Assembly: GCA_013146195.2 (NCBI GenBank)
Contig: CM028377.1
Span: 2,294,001 to 2,358,000, forward strand
Length of the DNA stretch: 64,000 nucleotides
Origin: Codonopsis lanceolata
Lineage: Eukaryota > Streptophyta > Magnoliopsida > Asterales > Campanulaceae
Direction: 5' to 3'
Shown one piece after another: positions 38,022-49,600 of this stretch. Position numbers and translations under genes: made by a program. The notes under the pieces are model-generated. The model ran no database searches. It was not told the DNA's origin and worked only from the letters and a program-made list of their open reading frames with translations. Each line of letters opens with the position of its first letter. Position 1 is the first letter of the stretch.

Positions 38022-38302
38022 ATCTTTTTTGAATTTATATATATATATATATATTTTTTTATTTTTTATTTTTTTTATACTCTTAAATATACGTAACGAG
38101 TATCTCGGAGCGAGGCTAGCGCCGGATGGAGGATCATATCCACAAATATAGCCACGCCGTATGGGAACACTTTATTGAAATGCGTAAATTAATATAACAA
38201 GCATCTGCAGCCAAGAAACAAATAAAAAAAAAAAGTTTTATTTTATGAGTCTAGCCCTCCATTTTATTTAAAATAAAACAACTCCCCGGCGAGTCGCCCA
38301 GC
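36524..38302. other. Unassigned region, probably leader of a Tat-like element on the minus strand
   Basis: No recognised protein; a 105-residue frame at 36813-37130 has no motif I know. AT microsatellites lie at 37412-37432, 37974-38019 and 38037-38054, and (AAGC)n lies at about 37726-37741. On the minus strand GGGCGACTCGCCGGGGAG (38284-38301), next to the LTR end, resembles the TGGCGACTC-type primer site of Tat elements, so this stretch may be the 5' leader of the element whose LTR starts at 40156. Confidence 0.45.
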
Positions 38303-40156
38303 TGTGAGGTTCAGGGGTGCGACCAGCGCCCGCGCCCGGATTGGGGGTGCGTGGCGTGCGGATGCGGGATATTACTTGCTCTCGTTCCACCCTCCCTTGT
38401 TTAGGGAAGGCGAAATCAAAGGAGAGGAGTCTTGTCTATATTAGAATTGGATGTGCCTCGGTTGCCAAGTGGATTTTGTATCCAATATGGGAACCGATGG
38501 TTTCCTATCAAGATCTCTTATTTCGGGGAGAGAGTGGGAATGCATTAGAAAGGATATTCCGCACTCCCATTTCTTTTGGGGAAACGGAAAATGTGCCTCG
38601 GTATGCCGCCCCCAGGATTGAGTTTTTGGATATGGGCAATGGTTTCCATATCAAGCCCTTGGGGATACCGGAGGGAATGTACCCTTCCATTCCCATTCTC
38701 CCTGTTCTCTTAGGGAAAAGAGAAGTCAAGAAAGGATATTGCGGCGCCCCAGCTATGGATTTCCATCAAGTTATCCCTTGTTTAGGGGATACCGGGATAT
38801 GGGAATGCATCACCCCTCCATTCCGTATCTCCCTTTTTTAGGGGAGAACAGGAAAGTGCAAAGAGGGAATGTTGCGAGGCCCCACTGGATCTGAAAGTTT
38901 TAGAGTCGCCATCTTTATTTTAAGGCAAAAATAAAGAAAAACCAAAAAAGAAAACCAGAGATTTTGAAAAGCGGGTTCGGAGGCTAAGTTACGAGTTGGG
39001 AAGGTGCTAGGCACCCAACTCGCCCTTTCGGTCTCAAAACGTTTTTGGCTGAAGTATGCTTATTGTTATATTTATCTAGCAAATAAATAAGGTATTATAA
39101 TGACAGGGAAATTTTAAAAAATACATTCGTGGCTACATTATTTACGGACTCGCAACCGCCTCCTTCCAATAATTACAGACACATTTAAGAATATTTGGCC
39201 ATCATAACGGCTCTTTTACATAATATTTCCTAATTTAATCCGGGCAGCACAACAGCTTATATTGGCTACATTGCGCCGGATTTAACTAACAACTTTTGAA
39301 AATAAATAAAAGACAGAAAATACAAATAAAATAAAATACGCTCTTAAAGGTATTACCTTTTAGAGCGGTGTCTTCGCTCGTCGCCGGGGAGAGGAGTCTT
39401 TTGTTTTAAATTGGGCGGGGATGACTGGCTTGATTTGAATTTGGGCTTATCAACTCGGGCGAGTGGCTGACTTATTTGGATAGGTTTGGCCTTTTTGATT
39501 GGGCGGAACCTAGACTTAGTTTTTGACTTTTAGCTCGTTACTCGAGGCGGAGTAACGGCTTACTTTGGGATTTTTGAATTTGGGGAAGTGAGGTGGATAC
39601 CTAACAACTAGGCTAGGGATCACTTATAACCTATGGGTTTTTGATTTGGCAGAGTTTGGACGGGGTTTGGAGACTATAGGGGCTTCCACTCACCTATCTC
39701 GCACTTCTCGTACTATTGATATCGAAGGAAACGAAGCAGAGCTTCGCTGCAATCAAAAAAATCGCGGAGGAATTGTGTTCGTAAAATGGGAGCCGAGGCC
39801 TCCTATTTATAGCAGAGGAGAGGGACGCGGCTGGAATTTCTTCATTTGTTTCCCGTGCATCAGCCGCTTGTACCTTGCGCATCAAAACTTGTACCATTTT
39901 AATGTGAGAGTGGCGCACAGTAGATTGAGTGGTGCGGCCAAGGCTCCCTTGGTGCGGCACCAAGGGGCCTTGGTGCGGCACCATCAAGCTTTACAAGTTT
40001 GAAAATTTTGCACTTTCCCCCCTGCAGTTCACTGTTTCGCGCATCCTGCTTTTCCTTCGCATTTTTGACTTCTGCAACTTGACATTTGTTAAGTTTTAAC
40101 GATTCTTGATATTTTATGTCAATCACATACCGAGTACGCGAGGTGGGGTGTCTACA
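38303..40156 (-). mobile_element. Tat-like gypsy LTR, left arm of a head-to-head pair
   Basis: Reverse orientation, TGTAGACACC (40156 downward) to CCTCACA (38303), 1854 bp. A primer-site-like sequence lies just outside at 38284-38301. On the reverse strand CTATAAATAGG (about 39807-39817) is a TATA box. Palindromic modules upstream of it lie at 39931-39943, 39947-39965 (CCTTGGTGCGGCACCAAGG) and 39968-39982. The hairpin GAGTTGGG ... CCCAACTC (38993-39021) is also in the right arm. Three tandem units of about 130 bp lie at 38516-38895. The 174-residue frame at 38317-38841 is a product of these repeats. Confidence 0.8.
38516..38895. repeat. Tandem repeat in the Tat-like LTR, about 130 bp times three
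   Basis: Each unit has GGGAATG, a CCATTCC-type pyrimidine block, a TTTAGGGGA-type purine block and a TGCGGCGCC- or TGCGAGGCCCC-type end. Approximate starts are 38516, 38657 and 38780. Paired CTCCC/GGGAG words inside units can fold on themselves. The right-arm LTR keeps fewer units. Confidence 0.6.
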
Positions 40157-41727
40157 ACCCCAATTTCGTACCTGACTATGTAACTCGGCATGCGATATCA
40201 GAGCGCTTAAACAACAAAATGTCAAGTACGAGATGAAATGTAAAGGAGAAAGTAGGATGCATGAACAGGGAACTACAGTGGGGAAAGTGTCAAAAATTAA
40301 AGCTGAAACAGGAGCTTGGCGCCGCGGCCACCTGTCCTTGGCGCCGTGCCTAAGAGGCTGTTTGGCCGCGCCAAGGGTCTTCAACAGTGCCCGCTTCGTT
40401 AACGCATTGTACAAATTGTTGAGCGCAAGGTACAAACCGATGAAGCATAGATTCAACTATAAATAGAGGTGCCGACTCCCCATTTTCGAAGAAGAATTTT
40501 GTTGAAGGCCTCTTGCCCAGAGTGACTCTGTGTAAATTTTACGCAGCATCCGATCCCCCTCTTCCAAAGTCTCAAAACCCTGTCCAAACTCCGCCAAAAC
40601 AGAAATCCAACCGATTAAAGTGATCCCTAGCCCTTTAGTTAGGTATCCACCATATTTCCTTGGCCCAAAAATCCCAAAGTAAGCCGTTACTGCGCAGAGT
40701 AAATGGTGAAACCACAAAAAAAGCCGTTATTCGCTTGGAAACCAAAAGGCCAAAACCACATAAACTAAGCCGTCATTCTGCACGAGTGAGTAAGCCAAAA
40801 CTACCATATATAAGCCGTCACTCTGCCCAAATCACATCAGCAACGAGCAATAAAAGTCTCCCTCTCCCGAGAAGGACAGAGCGAGCACACCCCACTCTAA
40901 AAGGTAATAGCCTTTAAGGGCGTTTTATTTATTTATTTATTTAAGTTGTCTATTAATTATTTGTAAAGTTATTATTTAAATCCTGCCCAATGTAGTTAAT
41001 ATAAGTCGTTGTGCTGCCTGGATTAGATTAGGAAATAGTATGTAAAAGAGCCGTTATAATGGCCAAATATTTTTAAATACATTTGTAATTATTGTAAGGA
41101 AATGGCTGCAAGTCCGTAAATAATGTAGCCATGAATGTATCTGTTTGACTTTCCTGTCTTTTAATGCTTTATTTATCTGCTAAATAAATATAACAATAAG
41201 CATACTTTAGCCAAAAACTATTTTTAGACCGAAAGGGCGAGTTGGGTGCCTAGCACCTCCCAACTCGTAACTTAGCCTCCGAACCCGCTTTTTATCTCTG
41301 GTATTTCTTTATTTTTGCCTTAAAATAAAGATGGCGACTCTAAAATTTTTTGGATCCAGTGGGGCCTCGCAACACTCCATCTTTGCACTTTTCCGTTTTC
41401 CCCTAAAAAAAGGAGAATGGGAGTGGAAGGGTGATGTATTCCCATATCCTGGTATCCCCTAAACAAGGGATAACTTGATACGGGAAACCCAAAGCTCCCA
41501 TAGTGATCTGAAACGAGCCATAAGGCTATTTTTTTAATAAAATCCACTAAAGGCAACCGAGGCGAATTCCAACGCGCTATCATAGACAGCACTCCTCTTG
41601 CACTTTTGATTTCATATTCCCCTAAACAAGGGAGGGCGGAACGAGTGCAGTGGTGTCCCGTATCCGCACGTACGCGCACCCCTAACCAAGGGTGCGCGGG
41701 GCACGGGAGCTACTCGGGAACCCCACA
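40157..41727 (+). mobile_element. Tat-like gypsy LTR, right arm of the head-to-head pair
   Basis: Plus orientation, about 1571 bp, ending CCCCACA at 41727. Most of it matches the reverse of 38303-40156 at roughly 80-85% by eye, for example CAACTCGTAACTTAGCCTCC at 41261-41280. CTATAAATAGAGG at 40457-40469 is the TATA box. Modules at about 40315-40330, 40336-40354 and 40362-40376 use the word CTTGGCGC/GCGCCAAG. No internal region follows: Copia gag begins at once, so it is probably a solo LTR within element D. Confidence 0.75.
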
Positions 41728-42238
41728 CGTTGCTCTTGAACAAGACTTTTCCAACACTTCTATGGAGGATTTCCCTAATGTTTCTGCGTATTGTCAGCGT
41801 CTCATGTCTCTTACTGATCAATTGAAGAATGTTGGGGCATCGGTATCGGATAGTCGGATGGTGTTGCAATTGGTTGGTGGTCTTACGAAGCTATATTGTG
41901 GAGTGGGTACATTGATTCTGCAGAGCAATCCTCTTCCTCCCTTTTATAAGACTCGGTCCATGCTCACCCTAGAGGAAGCCGGGATGGTTAATGAAGCAGT
42001 CACCGAGTCTGTGATGCTTGCTGCTTCATCCGATGAACCCCCTGTTCAATCGACAAATTCAAGTGCATCAAAGGGTAAGAATCTTGGTGGACATAATTCT
42101 GGTGGTCGGCGTAGTTCTAGGGGAGGCGCCGATCATGGTTTTGGTGGTGGCAAGGCCGGACGTGGGCAGAGTGCAAGCCGGGGTTCGAGTGCGTCTTCTC
42201 ATTTCTGGCAGCAGGCATATCCACCATGGGGTGGATGA
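41728..42238 (+). pseudogene. Partial gag of element D
   Basis: The frame joins element D at about 41728 and reads ALEQDFSNTSMEDFPNVSAY, CQRLMSLTDQLKNVGASVSD and VLQLVGGLTKLY, the UBN2-type Copia gag core. A Gly/Ser/Arg-rich tail follows (GGHNSGGRRSSRGGADHGFG), which replaces or follows a zinc knuckle in this lineage. No CCHC knuckle is visible. TGA at 42236-42238 ends it where a relative would go on into protease (42239-42414 is readable in another frame). Confidence 0.75.
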
Positions 42239-42414
42239 ATCAGGGCTGGGCCATTCCACCTTGTTCATTTCCCACACAAGGATGGGCCAGACCTCCCTTA
42301 CCAACTCAGCAGGCCGGTGTCTTGGGCCCAAGACCACACCAGCAGCACCAGTCCTCTGCGGCATCATCAATTGGGTAGTCCAACAATTTTCCTCCAACAA
42401 ATATCCAAGCTGCT

Positions 42415-43911
42415 ATGCACACTATGTCTCTCAACCAACCCGACCCGTCTTGGTTCATGGACACCGGTTCTACGTCTCATATGACGTCCTCTTCTGGTAA
42501 TTTCTCATCTTATTTTAATTTGAGCAATCATCATAATAATGGTATTATTGTTGGTAATGGTCATTCTATTCCAATTCTTGGTTATGGTCACACTAATTTA
42601 CCTTCCCCGAGTCCTCCCCTCTCCCTAAACAATGTCCTTCATGCTCCAAAACTCATTAAAATACTCATTTCAGTTCGTAAGTTTACTAATGATAATTCTG
42701 TGTCTGTAGAGTTTGATCCTTTTGGTTTTTCCGTAAAGGATTTTTGGACGGGGATGCCAATAATGAGGTGTGATAGCCGGGGCGACCTCTACCCTCTTAC
42801 CTTTTCTCTCAACAATCAAGCTCATTCTACCTTTACAGTCCTCTCTCCTAAGCTTTGGCATGATCGTTTGGGTCATCCGGGGGCTCCTATCTTAGATACT
42901 CTTAGGCAAAATAAAAGCATTGATTGTAATAGACTTTCTAGTTCTAGTGTTCGTGGTTCTTATGTTCTTGGAAAACATATCAAATTGCCATTTGTTGCCT
43001 TTACTTCTAGTAATATTATGCCTTTTGATATTATTCATAGTGATCTTTGGTCCTCTCCTATTTTGAGTTCCTCGGGACATCGATATTATGTTTTAATGTT
43101 GGATGACTATTCTAAGTATTTGTGGACTTTTACTTTGGCTCAGAAATCGGATGTGTATGACACTTTCTTAGCTTTTAAAGCCCACATTGCCACCCAATTT
43201 GAATGTAATATAAAAAGTATGCAATGTGATAATGGGAGGGAGTTTGATAATGGTCCATTTTGGGATTTTTGTAAAACTCATGGCATGTCATTTCGTCTCT
43301 CTTGTCCCCACACTTCTTCTCAGAATGGAAAAGCCGAACGAAAAATTTGTACTATCAATAATATCAGTCGCACTCTTCTTGCTCATTCCTCTCTTCCTCC
43401 TTCGTTTTGGCATCATGCATTGCAAATGGCAACTTATCTTCTTAATATTCTTTCAAGTAAATTGTTGGGCAATAAATCCCCTTTAGAAATTCTTTACAAA
43501 AGGGTTCCCTCTTATTCTCATTTACAGGTATTTGGTTGCTTATGCTATCCTCTTTTCCCATCAACAACAATTAATAAATTGCAACCTAGATATACTCCGT
43601 GTGTGTTTTTGGGTTTTCCTACAAACCATCGTGGCTACAAATGTTTTGATTTAACTTCTAATAAGAGCATTATTTGTCGTCATGTTATTTTTGATAAGAA
43701 TACCTTCCCTTTTACTAAGCTTAATTCCCCTCAAGCTCACTCATATGACTTTCTTGATTCTAGATTACCTGCCTATATAATTCACCATCTCCACAATTCT
43801 GATCTGGTTCACAGCAAGCCCAACCCAACTCCACTCACAATGCCACTCCTTCCTTCCTTCAACCGGCCCAGCCCAGCCCAACGTTGGCACCCGCACACAA
43901 ACAGGCCCTGA
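42415..43911 (+). pseudogene. Protease and integrase of element D
   Basis: 498-residue open frame. Protease has WFMDTGSTSHMTS (catalytic DTG). Pre-integrase has KLWHDRLGHPG, but the two Cys normally found just before LGKHIKLPF are Arg and Tyr here (VRGSYVLGKH), so the HHCC zinc finger is lost. The integrase core keeps HSDLWSSP, MQCDNGREFDN and SSQNGKAERK, so the D-D-E residues are present, followed by VFGCLCYPLFPSTTINKLQP and VFLGFPTNHRGYKCF. The C-terminal Pro/His-rich linker loses its frame near 43900. Confidence 0.85.
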
Positions 43912-44089
43912 CCGCTCTTCCCAGCAGCAGGCCCATCCAGTTCCCACTCCTACCCGTTTTTCCCCAACGCCCACTGGTCCTTCCTCTCATGCTGGCCCAC
44001 CACGTGTCTCACCTCCTTCTCCTCCAGCCCAAACACAATCCAGCCCTATCGCCCCACCTCCTCGTCCTATTCCTCTCCAGCAGCCCACA

Positions 44090-45766
44090 ATGGTGACCCG
44101 TAGTCAACATGGAATTTTCAAACCCAATAAAAAATATTCCATGTTGGCCGAGGTTGCGAAGTCTCCTATACCTCGTAACCCAATAATAGCGGCCCTTCGT
44201 GATCCGAATTGGAAAATGGCCATGGATGATGAATATAATGCTCTTATTAAAAATAAGACGTGTGAGTTGGTGCCCCGTCCACCTGATGTAAATGCTATTC
44301 GGTCAATGTGGATTTTTTCTCATAAATTCAAATCTAATGGAGCTTTTGAGAGGCATAAAGTCTGTCTTGTAGGTGATGGAAAAACACAATAGGTTGGTAT
44401 TGATTGTGGAGAAACGTTTAGTCCGGTGGTCAAGCCGGCAACGATTCGTACTGTTCTTAGTCTTTCTCTCTCACAAGCATGGCCAATTCATCAATTAGAT
44501 GTCAAAAATGCCTTTCTTCATGGGGAGCTTCAGGAAACAATATATATGTATCAACCACTGGGATACGGGGATCGTACTCATCCTGATTATGTTTGTCTTT
44601 TGCGTAAGTCTTTGTATGGACTTAAGCAGGCACCCCGAGCTTGGTATAAGCGTTTTGTTGATTATGTTTTGTCTGTTGGGTTCACTAACAGCAGGTGTGA
44701 CAACTCTTTATTCATTTACAACAAAGGGTCCGATATGGCTTACATTTTATTGTATGTCGTGGATGATATTATCCTTACTGCTTCTTCTGATGCTCTACGG
44801 TGTTCTATCATGCATCTTCTTAGTTTTGAGTTTGCTATGAAAGATCTTGGTCCTCTGAATTATTTTCTAGGCATTGTTGTGACCCGCCATAAGGGTGGTA
44901 TGTTTCTTTCACAGCGCAAGTATGCCGAGGAGATAATTGAGCGTGCCGGGATGTCTTCCTGTAAACCATCTCCTACTCCGATTGACACCAAGTCAAAGGT
45001 CAGTGCTACATCTGGTGCTCCCTTTGTTGATCCCACCCTCTATCGGAGTCTTGCAGGGGCTCTACAATATCTCAAGTTCACATGGCCAGGTATCTCTTAT
45101 GCCGTTCAGCAGGTTTGCCAACATATGCATGATCCGAGATTTGATCATATGTCTGCTCTCAAACGAGTTCTTTGGTATGTTCAGGATACATTGGATCACG
45201 GGCTTCATTTATACCCGTCTTCTGTTTCTACTCTTGTTTCTTATACTGATGTAGATTGGGGTGGGTGCCCTAATACGCGGCATTCTACATCTGGTTATTG
45301 TGTATTTTTGGGTGACAATTTGGTATTTTGGTCGTTTAAACGACAACCCACATTGTCCCGTTCCAGTGCCAAAGCCGAGTATCGTGGGGTGGCAAATGTT
45401 GTCTCCGAATCATGTTGGCTTCGGACCCTTTTGTTAGAGTTGCATTGTCCGATTACAAAGGCTACTCTTGTTTATTACGACAATGTCAGTGCTATTTATT
45501 TATCAGGAAATCCAATTCAACATCAACGTACAAAACATATTGAAATGAATATTCACTTTGTCCGAGAGAAGGTTTCACGAAGACAAGTCCGTGTTCTTCA
45601 TGTGCCGTCGCAGGTTTCACGAAGACAAGTCCGTGTTCTTCATGTGCCGTCGCATTATCAAATCGTGGATATCTTCATCAAAGGTCTTCCGCTAGTATTG
45701 TTTGAAGATTTTCGGGACAGTCTCAGCGTCCGTCAACCTCCCGCTTCGACTGTGGGGGTGTGTTAA
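44090..45766 (+). pseudogene. Reverse transcriptase and RNase H of element D
   Basis: One frame from MVTRSQHGIFKPN to the end of pol, with a single TAG at 44390-44392 in the place of a Gln (DGKTQ*VGIDCGETFSPVVK). Reverse transcriptase motifs are HQLDVKNAFLHGELQE, CLLRKSLYGLKQAPRAWY and the catalytic box, which reads LLYVVDDIILT with one extra Val instead of LLYVDDI. RNase H shows YTDVDWGGCPNTRHSTSGYC, SRSSAKAEYRGVA and YYDNVSAIYL. An exact 42-bp duplication near the end (45571-45654) repeats VSRRQVRVLHVPS in frame. The usual ADIFTKGL reads VDIFIKGL. Confidence 0.85.
45571..45654 (+). repeat. Exact 42-bp in-frame tandem duplication
   Basis: Copies at 45571-45612 and 45613-45654 are identical, from GGTTTCACGAAG to GTGCCGTCGCA. 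Identity shows that the event is recent relative to the other damage in element D. It adds 14 residues to the RNase H C-terminal part. Confidence 0.9.
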
Positions 45767-45966
45767 ATATATTGTAAATATTTGATAGTCAATCTAGATT
45801 ATTAGTTTCCTAATAATTAGCCTATAATGTTGCCTTCTGTTAGGCTATTATTTTGTATATATACTGATTGTATCAAGGGGAATAAATAAGGAGAACATTC
45901 TTTCAAATGTTTAGGAATAAACTAATCATCTAGATTGACTATTAAATATTTACAATATATTTAACA
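45761..45966 (+). mobile_element. 3' LTR of element D with long terminal inverted repeats
   Basis: After the polypurine tract CTGTGGGGGTG (45750-45760) the LTR starts TGTTAAATATATTGTAAATA and ends TTTACAATATATTTAACA, 206 bp. About 50 bases at the two ends are inverted copies (45761-45813 with 45911-45966), far longer than the few bases usual for LTRs. TATATATAC near 45857-45865 could be the TATA box. Whether the last 55 bases are true LTR or an added inverted piece cannot be told without a second copy. Confidence 0.7.
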
Positions 45967-46643
45967 CACACAAACCAATAGTTCACACCTCACACCCATT
46001 CTAATCATGTAATAACAATGCCCGATGACAATGATTCAAGGACGGCATAGAATTTTTAAATTTCAAAAAGAAGAAACCACTGTGTTACCTTAATTGGCCG
46101 GTCGAAGGTGCTGCCGCAACATACCTTTCTCGTCGTGGGTCTCACTTCTTCTCTCTGTAAAATCTCAAACTGACTTGTTTCTGTTTGATAACCGAAACCC
46201 TTAGGTGCTATTTGATAGTTATGATTAAGACTAGATAGGATTAATTGAAGGAACTAACTACAATAGTTACATATGTTTATTTTGATTTTCTTATGTTCCT
46301 CTTCATGTCCCCTCTTACTTAAATCTGATAGAACCTGCTTTGCATTTATGCTTGTGATCATTAAAGAGAAGAATTCTATGATATTTCCTTCCTTTGGTTA
46401 CATAAAGCACTGTAAAGCACATATTCTTTAAGGAAATACTATTCCATACAAGAAGGAGATAACACAATTAGGAGGAGACATGATTTAAACAAAGGTTTTA
46501 AAAAAGAAAAACAATTGGTAATTCTTACCCTCTTTTGGTTGAGCCTTTGTGGTTCAAACCAGACGTGATGAATTTTAATGATTCATCTAAACACCTTTGT
46601 TGCTCACTTAATGAAGGATGCTGAGATACATGTATATGCATAA
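45967..46643. other. No gene recognised
   Basis: AT-rich spacer between the Copia LTR and the Helitron. No frame over 60 residues and no terminal repeats were seen. Confidence 0.5.
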
Positions 46644-49600
46644 TCTTCTTGACTATAAAAGTGTGAGTTGTCTCTTAGAAATTATTATATGGATAAAATT
46701 AACCTTTCATCTAATAAATCATCCACCATTTATTTAAGGACAAAAAAATAAATTTATCTTCTTTAATATAAAAATGTTAGTTGTCTCAAAAAAATTAATG
46801 TATGGAAAAAATTAACTTTTCATCTAATAAACCATCCACCATTTATTTAAGGATAAACAAGTAAATTTATCATAATAAATGATAATGTTTGTAAGAAAAT
46901 AACCATAAATTTAATAAACCACTTTCCATTGAATAAGGTCAAATAAGTAAATTTGTTATGATCTAATCAATTACGTAACTAATTACAAAAAAGAAACCTA
47001 AATTTAATAAATCACTCAACATTGAATAAAGTCAAATACATAAATATTATCTCTATCTATCTATCTTGTTTACTATAAAAGTGTGAGTTGTCTCTTAGAA
47101 ATTAATGTATGGACAAAATTAACCTTTTATCTAATAAATCATCTACCATTTATTTATGGACAAACAAGTAAATTTATCTTCTTTACTATAAAAATGTGAG
47201 TTGTCTCTTTGAAATTAATGTATGGACAAAATTAACATTTCATCTAATAAATCATCCACCATTTATTTAAGGACAAACAAGTAAATTTATCATGATAAAA
47301 AATAATATTTGTACAAAAGTAATGTTTAATAAATCACTCCCCATTCAATAGGGTCAAATATATAATTTATTATTTACTAATCAATTCCATGAATAATAAC
47401 AAAAAAATTATCATAATAAATGATAATATCAAATTAGTAAATTCTAACTCTATCTATCTAACTATTTCTACTAAAAAATTGTGAGTTGTCTTTTATAAAT
47501 TAATGTATGGACAAAATTAAATTTTCATCTAATAAATCATCCACCAATTATTTAAGGACGAACAAGTAAATTTATCATAATAAATGATAATGTTTGTAAC
47601 AAAATAACCAAACATTTAATAAATAACTCACCCTTGAATAAGGTCAAATAAGTAAATTTCTTATAAGCTAATCAATAACATGAATAATTACAAAAAGAAC
47701 CCTAAATTTAATAAATCACTCATCATTGAATAAAGATAAATAGATAAATGTTATCTCTATCTATCTATCTTATTTACTATTTTTACTATAAAAGTGTGAG
47801 TTGTCTCTTAGAAATTAATGTTTGAACAAAATTAACCTTTCATCTAATAAATCATCCACCACTTATTTAAAGGCAAACAAGTAAATTTATCTTATTTACT
47901 ATAAAAATGTGAATTGTCTCTTAGAAATTGATGTATGGACAAAATTAATCTTTCATCTAATAAACCATCAACAATTTATTTAAGGACAAACAAGTAAATT
48001 TATCATGATAAAAATAATATTTGTAGAAAAAGTAATGTTTAATTAATCACTCCCCATTGTATAAAGTCAAAAATTTTTTTTATTATTTTCTAATCAATTC
48101 CATGAATAATAACAAAAAAAATTATCATAATAAATGATAATATCAAATTAGTAAATTAAATCTCTATCTATCTATCTATTTCTACTATAAAATTGTGAGT
48201 TGCCTATTAGAAATTAATGTATAGATAAAATTAACCTTTCATCTAATAAATTATCCACCATTTATTTATGGATAAACAAGTAAATTTATCATAATAAATT
48301 ATAATATTAGTAAAAAAATAACCATAAATTTAATAAATCACTCACCATTGAATAAGATCAAATAAGTAAATTTGTTATGAGCTAATCAATTACATGAATA
48401 ATTACAAAAAAAAACCCTAAATTTAATAAATCACTCACCGTTGAATAATGTCAAATAGGTTAATGCTATCTCTATCTATCTATCTTCTTTACTATAAAAG
48501 TGTGAGTTGTCTCTTAGAAATTAATGTATGGACAAAATTAACCTTTCATCTAATAAATCATCAACCATTTATTTAAGGGCAAACGAGTAAATTTATCTTC
48601 TTTACTATAAGAATGTGATTTTTTCTGTTAGAAATTGATGTATAGACAAATGTAACCTTTCATCTAATAAACCATCCACCATTCATTTAAAGACAAACAA
48701 GTAAATTTATCATGATAAAAAATAATATTTGCACAAAAGTAATGTTTAATTAATCACTCCCCATTGAATAAGGTCAAATAAATAATTTATAATTTGTTAA
48801 CAAATTCCATGAATAATAACAAAAAATTTATCATAATAAATGATAATGTCAAATTAGTAAATTCTATCTCTATCTATCTATCTATTTCTACTATAATATT
48901 GTGAGTTGTCTTTTAGAAATTAATATATGGACAAAATTAACCTTTCATCTAATAAATCATCCACCATTTATTTAAGCACAAACAAGTAAATTTATAATAA
49001 TAAATTATAATGTTTGTAAAAAAATAACCCTAAAATTTAATAAATCACTTACCATTGAATAATATCAAATTAGTAAATTTGTTATGAACTAATCAATTAC
49101 ATGAATAATTACAAAAATAACCCTAAATTTACTAAATCACTCACCATTGAAAAAGGTTAAATAGGTAAATGTTATCTCAATCTATTTATATTCTTTACTA
49201 AAAAAGTGTGAGTTGCCTCTTAGAAATTAATATATGGACAAAATTAACCTTTCATCTAACAAATCATCCATCATTTATTTAAGGACAAACAAGTAAATTT
49301 ATCATAATAAATGATAATGTTTGTAAAAAAAATAACCATAAATTTAATAAAAACCACTCACCAATTACAAAAAGAACCCTAAATTTAATAAATCACTCAC
49401 CATTGAATAATATCAAATAGGTAAATGTTATCTCTATCTATCTATCTCGTTTACTATAAAAGTATGAGTTGTCTTTTAGAAATTAATGTATGGACGAAAT
49501 TAACCTTTTATCTAATAAATCATCTACTATTTATTTATGGACAAACAAGTAAATGTATCTTCTTTACTATAAAAATATGAGTTGTCTCTTTGAAATTAAT

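Larger units (their letters stand above)
41728..45966 (+). mobile_element. Ty1/Copia element D, 5'-truncated
   Basis: Partial gag, then protease, integrase, reverse transcriptase and RNase H, followed by a polypurine tract and one LTR. The 5' LTR, primer site and gag N-terminus are absent; the Tat-like LTR ends exactly at the junction. Domain order (integrase before reverse transcriptase) is Copia-type. The short LTR and the pol end with LPLVLFEDFRDSLSVR suggest an Ale/Ivana-like lineage. Confidence 0.85.

Noticed and set aside
38317..38841. 174-residue open frame
   Set aside because: It lies in the tandem units of a Tat-like LTR and runs against the LTR's orientation; composition follows the repeats.
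39899..40456. 185-residue open frame across the LTR junction
   Set aside because: It reads through two head-to-head LTR starts and has no domain.
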